Of a stretch of DNA of 64,000 nucleotides, positions 59,690 to 64,000 are shown in pieces (within the stretch, counting starts at the first letter, position 1; each line of letters starts with the position of its first letter). The translations under genes were made by a program, and so were the position numbers. The DNA comes from Antilocapra americana (lineage: Eukaryota > Chordata > Mammalia > Artiodactyla > Antilocapridae). The notes under the pieces are model-generated. The model saw only the letters and a program-made list of their open reading frames with translations. It was not told the origin of the DNA and did no database searches. The DNA is taken from assembly GCA_007570785.1 (NCBI GenBank), contig ML664199.1, forward strand, positions 22,302,748 to 22,366,747, in the 5' to 3' direction.

Positions 59690-60435
59690 CAACTTACAAG
59701 AACAACTTACTCATTATGAAATAGATTAATTTTCTTATATACACAAAGTGGATGAGAGTGAGTGACTGTGGGTATACATTTTGTGTGTGTGTGTGTGTGT
59801 GTGGGGTTTCTGTGGTTTTAGGATAGAGGAACCACCAATGAGACAGAAACTCTGGGATCTTGTTAGTCCTGGCATTAGTGAGAAGATGAATGGCAGGGGG
59901 TTCTTTGGACCTAATACTTCATAGCACTCAAGCTCTGTTCTGCTCTTTTTTGCCATGTGGGTTTTTGAAATAATAGATCATAACTATAGACCCAATGCAT
60001 GTGGATGAGGATTGTATGTGCTTAATATTTCAGGAGAAGTGTATGCAACCTAATCCAATCACTCTGAAAAATGTGGAAAATGGAAATGCATAAAGAAAGC
60101 TGCTGGCATGAAAGAGAATAAAGAAGAAATATTGATGAAGCTCTGTATGGATTAGGCAAAATATATTCATGTAACATTTGAATATATATGTATATGCATG
60201 TGTATATTCTGAGCTATGTGTGTTTATGTATATTTAATGTATATGTATATGTATATATACTCTAGATAATCAAAGCATTAAAACAAAACAGATCAGGAAA
60301 TTTCTTTTCTTTGAAGTTAAAACAGCTGCCTATCTTCTACTATGGGTTTTTATCATCTCATTTGTAAAGATCTAGAGATGATAACAGATTTGAAACAAGA
60401 CTGTAACTAACACTATAAAAGTATCAGTAAATATT
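59690..60435. repeat. Unique DNA with (TG)n and TA-rich tracts
   Basis: About 11 TG units at 59781-59802, and a TA/TG-rich tract at 60180-60262. Nothing else is recognised. Confidence 0.6.
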
Positions 60436-60580
60436 GGCTCCTCTGTCCATGAGATTTCCCAGGCAAGAATACTGGAGTGGGTTGCCATTTCCTTCTCCAG
60501 AGTATCTTCCTGACCCAGGCATCAAACCCGGGTCACGGGCATTGCAGGCGGATTCTTTACTGACTGAGTCACCAGGGAAG
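60436..60580 (-). mobile_element. Bov-tA SINE, antisense, lacking its 3' tail
   Basis: It begins abruptly at ggctcctctgtccatgagat, missing the tail (cagtcgtgtctgac ... gcccgcc), and continues through body and head (ttctttactgactgagtcac). This is the same kind of 3' loss as at 18099-18236. Confidence 0.9.
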
Positions 60581-60599
60581 ACTGGTGAGTAGACTAAAG

Positions 60600-60830
60600 G
60601 TCTGAATCTGGAGCCAGACCTGAGTGCACAGGTAAAAGTTTCAGCTCTACTATTACTACTTAGTCTCAAGCAACTTATATAACCTCTTCTTGCTTCTTTT
60701 TTTTAATCCATAAAATGGGGGGCAGGGAGGGAAGGGGGTAACAATAATACTTAGTATTAGATGACCTTATATTTATTTTTGAAACACTTAGGACAGTGTG
60801 TGGAACAAAACAAGCACTACAGTAATGTTT
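60600..60830 (+). mobile_element. MIR SINE, sense
   Basis: Sense MIR: gtctgaatctggagccagacc, gtttcagctctactattac, caagcaacttatataacctc, atccataaaatggggg (expanded by extra G runs), aacacttaggacagtgtgtgg. Confidence 0.72.
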
Positions 60831-61439
60831 CTCAAATAAATAAATACACGCGTACATAGTACTTATCTAGGAAATTCTATCAAAAGAGATTTTGAAATCT
60901 TCTTTCCCATGAAAAGCAAAATGTTTTATCTTAATGGTTTGATATTGGTAAACTACTGACTCACATGAATGTTGGCTAATGCTTCATTCTCTGTCTTGAC
61001 AACTTAATTCTATGGACCTAGTACAGGATAACTGCAACCCCTTGGGTCTGCTTTCCTGACATCAGGGTGCTTTCCAACCACCTGTTTCCTGGGATGAACT
61101 GCTAGTCACCTTGTCTACTCCAGGTTGTCATTTTTATCATTCACATGTTTCTCATATCACCTCATGGCTTAGTGTAAAGATTGGGGTGGGGAAAGTAAGA
61201 TAAAACAAGAGAGAGAGAAATTTGTTCCAAATGACAATGAGCAACATGTGATGGAATACAGTACAGAGAACAGAGAGACAGAGAAAAAAGCCCCAAAAGA
61301 AAAAAACCTGTCTACCCAGACACCTGGCCATAAAACAGCTGAAACTTGAGACAATGAGAGAGAGGGAGATAGAATGACTACCGTGAACAGGAAAGCAAAT
61401 GCACAGCCTCTGGCAAGACTGTGCTAATGGATATCCAAA
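60831..61439. other. Unique non-coding sequence
   Basis: No repeat or gene recognised. Confidence 0.5.
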
Positions 61440-61680
61440 ACAGCATTCATTCCTTCAGCACAATTTACTGAGCACCTAAGAAGACCCCTAAAATGTGATC
61501 AAAAATATTCAAAACATACTGCCTCTATGGAGCTTACACTCCATAGAGGAAGAAGCTAAATAATAAATAGCCTAGATAAGTAAAGCATACAATGTATTCA
61601 GTGATAACAAGGACTAAAGGATGAAAGCAGGCAAGAGGGTTAGGAAGTGAATGAGTGCAGGCAGGACTTCATACTGAGCA
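61440..61680 (-). mobile_element. L2 LINE 3' end, antisense
   Basis: Antisense L2: cattccttcagcacaattta, ctgagcacctaagaagac, ctctatggagcttacactcc, gctaaataataaatagcc. Confidence 0.65.
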
Positions 61681-62234
61681 TCACCAGCCACAATCTAGTA
61701 CATGCTACACAGGCCACAGGGGATGGGCCCTATGCGCAGATCAATTTTCTGATCACTTTCTGATAATCCTATTAGGTTTTACTTAAATGCTCCCTTTGAA
61801 ACTCCCCATGAGAGTCCTGTCCTTACTTCTCCCATTCCACAGACCAAATGGTCTTGTTTGGAAATGGAAAGACGGCCCCAGAATCTTCTGATTCTGGGCT
61901 CTTCCCAGTAGGCCAAACTCTGCACCAATGGGGATAATATACTGAATGCAGCAGCATCCTGAGAAACTCTGATGCCCAGTTTATCCTATCATACCCAGAA
62001 GAGTCTTCCCCTTAGTCTTTCACAGAGCCTGCTCGCTCTCTGATGGCCTTTTTTGGGGGGAAGGTAGGTTGTTTTTGTCACTTTTGGGCCCTCTTTAACT
62101 GAGAAAGAAGCCAGTAAAAACAGATGAGCATTTCCAAACAGGGAAGCAATGTGCCCCTTCTCTTCCATTCTCCTTCAAAGGATCATAAACAAGCTTCTGA
62201 GCACTCTCACAATCTCCTCTTTGCTTTTTTCAAG
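61681..62234. other. Unique non-coding sequence
   Basis: No repeat or gene recognised. Confidence 0.5.
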
Positions 62235-62870
62235 ACTTCATTATTTAAAAGCCGTTTTAGGTTCACAGCAAAATTAGGTGGAAGGTTAACACCTATAGGT
62301 TTCTCCTATATCCCTGCCCTCACACAGGCAGAGCCTTCCCCATAATCAACATCTCCCATCAGAGTGATACAACTGTTCCAGCTGATGGACCAACAACAAT
62401 ACATCACAATCACTCAAAGTTCATCGTTTACATTAGGGTTCACTCTTGGGCTTCCCTTGTGACTCAGCTGGTAAAGAATCAGCCTGCAATATGGGAGACT
62501 TGGGTTTGATCCCTGGGTTGGGATGATCCCCTAGAGAAGGGAAAGGCTACCCACTCCAGTATTCTGGCCTGGAGAATTCCATGGACTGTATAGTCCATGG
62601 GGTCGCAAAGAGTTGGACATGACTGAGCGACTTTCACTTGGTGTTACACATTCTACAGGTTCAGAGAAATGTATAATCACATGTATCCACCATTATAGTA
62701 TCATACAGAGAAGTTTAACTGCTCTAAAACTCCTCTGTGCCTCTTCTACTCATCCCTCTCAAGCCCAGCTCTTCCTAGCTTTTTCTTCTCTTGTGATCTT
62801 GTCTTCTTATCTTCAAACCCCCACAAGAGTAGAAAGTTTAAGAAGCACCATTAGATTTGATGTCTGAGGA
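62235..62870 (-). mobile_element. Old L1 3' region, antisense, split by a SINE
   Basis: Left part 62235-62447 (gttttaggttcacagcaaaa, tatatccctgccctcacaca, cgtttacattagggttcact) and right part from 62633 (ttacacattctacaggttca, tgtatccaccattatagtat, catacagagaagtttaactg) are one continuous antisense old L1 interrupted by a Bov-tA. Confidence 0.8.
62448..62632 (+). mobile_element. Bov-tA SINE, sense, nested in an old L1
   Basis: Head (gggcttcccttgtgactcag), B-box region (tgggtttgatccctgggttg), body and tail (ggacatgactgagcgacttt). Flanks ttcactcttgg (62439-62449) and ttcacttgg (62633-62641) look like the duplicated L1 target with a two-base loss. Confidence 0.93.
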
Positions 62871-62959
62871 AGAGAACTTACAGAATGATCAAAAGGGTAG
62901 GGAAGCTCTCTCATATCCTTTAAATACTTATATTACAATTGACTGGATTTGTATTTCGA
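62871..62959. other. Short unique linker
   Basis: Nothing recognised. Confidence 0.5.
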
Positions 62960-63180
62960 AGTCAACATAATGTAGTGATTGCAAACACAAAGTGTGGACT
63001 TATACCATGTTCAAATCCTAACCAATGTTCTGTGATTCTAGGCAAGTTACTGAACCTCAGTCTACTCATCTGTAAAATTAGGATCATGGAAATATGTACA
63101 TCAAGAGGTACTTTTTAGAATTAATAAATGATACAGGTGAAATTTTTAGAACAGTGTCTAATAAATAACTTACTTCAAAA
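62960..63180 (+). mobile_element. MIR SINE, sense, nearly complete
   Basis: Sense MIR: cataatgtagtgattgcaaac, ttctgtgattctaggcaagt, tactgaacctcagtctactc, atctgtaaaattaggatcat, agaacagtgtctaataaataac. Confidence 0.8.
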
Positions 63181-63886
63181 TGTTGTTATTTTTGTTGCCA
63201 CTAACATAGCCCTGAAAGAGGCAGAGACTTAGGGCTACTGATTTCTTTTGCCCATGAGCAACAAACCTTCAAAGCACAAGAAAAATAGAAGCCAGCAGCT
63301 CTTAAGTTTCAGTTCATTATATTTTTATTTTCACCTAGTGGGGCAATTTGATAGTCTGCATACACATGGCAACCTTTCAGCATCATCCCAAGTGTAGGTC
63401 CTGTAGAGAGGCCTAGGACTGAAGCAGTAGGCACAAAATTCAATGCTTTTAAACAGTACTCAGAAGACAAGGAAAACACAAAGGGGTTTTGTGCTAGAAC
63501 TCTCATTTCAGTAGAACTAGAGCACAGTACTTCAAGCTTCTGTAAGTATGTGTATCTTAAATGGGAGAGTGAAGCAGTATTAGAGAGAAATCAGTCCCGT
63601 ATAAACCCTCAGGCATATACGTCAAGGCCAGAAACCTGTATGAAAAGCATTCTTTGGAAAAGGAAATATGCAAATAGAATTTAGAAGTAGAATCAGATTT
63701 CTTACCTAATAGGCCATATTGGTCATCCTTCGAGGGCACTAGAACCTTTGATGGTCCCAGTTCTGCTTGGAACCTTAGAATTAAAGGAAGAAAGTCAATG
63801 TCTCAGCATGTTCAAATATAGATGCTTGCATCTCCTGAGAGGGAATTGGCTGTCTGGGTACAACTCAAGGATGGAGTGAGCGTGTG
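63181..63886. other. Unique non-coding sequence
   Basis: No repeat or gene recognised. Confidence 0.5.
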
Positions 63887-64000
63887 AGTGTGAAAGTTAC
63901 TCAGTCATGTCTGACTCTTTGAAAGCCCATAGACTGTAGCCTGCCAGGCTCTTCTGTCCATGGAATCCTCCAGGACAGAATACTGGAGTGGGTAGCTGTT
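63887..64000 (-). mobile_element. Bov-tA SINE, antisense, cut by the window edge
   Basis: Tail and part of the body (actcagtcatgtctgactc, gactgtagcctgccaggctc, acagaatactggagtgggta). The tRNA-derived head would lie beyond the window. Confidence 0.92.

Noticed and set aside
1..64000. CRISPR array, bacterial operon, phage or plasmid features
   Set aside because: Repeat content and gene absence identify the window as ruminant nuclear DNA. No regularly spaced short repeats or prokaryotic gene blocks are present.
1..64000. Endogenous retrovirus or integrated virus
   Set aside because: No long terminal repeat pair, primer-binding site or retroviral protein segment was recognised. The reverse-transcriptase sequence present belongs to BovB LINEs.

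Overview
This is mammalian nuclear DNA from a pecoran ruminant (cattle, sheep, goat or deer lineage). It carries many tRNA-Glu-headed Bov-tA SINEs, a dimeric Bov-A2 SINE, BovB (RTE-clade) LINE copies and ruminant-type L1 3' ends, on a background of ancient MIR, L2, hAT and old L1 fragments. I cannot name the species or chromosome. Composition is AT-rich and CpG-poor with long stretches free of repeats, as expected of an intergenic region or a large intron.

I find no convincing protein-coding gene. The only recognisable protein-coding sequence is the decayed reverse transcriptase of two BovB elements (24.8-26.2 kb, + strand; 44.8-46.8 kb, - strand). The longer open frames elsewhere match no family I know, and several open only from TTG or GTG. 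Two short splice-like segments (3630-3656 and 48882-48956) are listed as weak exon candidates.

Layout. 0-11 kb: MIRs, a BovB 3' fragment, three Bov-tA SINEs, a BovB tail and a MIR split by a SINE. 11-23 kb: L2 and MIR fragments, an L1 3' end with target-site duplications (TSDs), two SINEs and an octamer/homeodomain-rich unique block near 20.5 kb. 23-29 kb: a head-to-head SINE pair, a 54-bp alternating pyrimidine-purine tract, a BovB nested in an L1, an L2 and three more SINEs. 29-37 kb: mostly unique, with a tandem/inverted repeat at 31.0-31.3 kb, a G-quadruplex motif at 32.1 kb and a small CpG cluster at 36.4-36.6 kb. 37-49 kb: an old L1, L2/MIR/hAT fragments and the largest BovB copy. 49.9-51.6 kb: a repeat-free AT-rich block with retained CpGs and dense homeobox-type motifs, the best candidate for a conserved regulatory element. 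52-64 kb: L2, a cluster of same-strand SINEs, L1, MIR and a second nested insertion (SINE in old L1).

The window reads as regulatory or structural DNA with layered retrotransposition rather than an operon-like or gene-encoded system. I saw no new gene system. The items most worth a second look are the 31.1-kb hairpin array, the 50-51.5 kb block, the 36.5-kb CpG cluster and the two splice-like segments.
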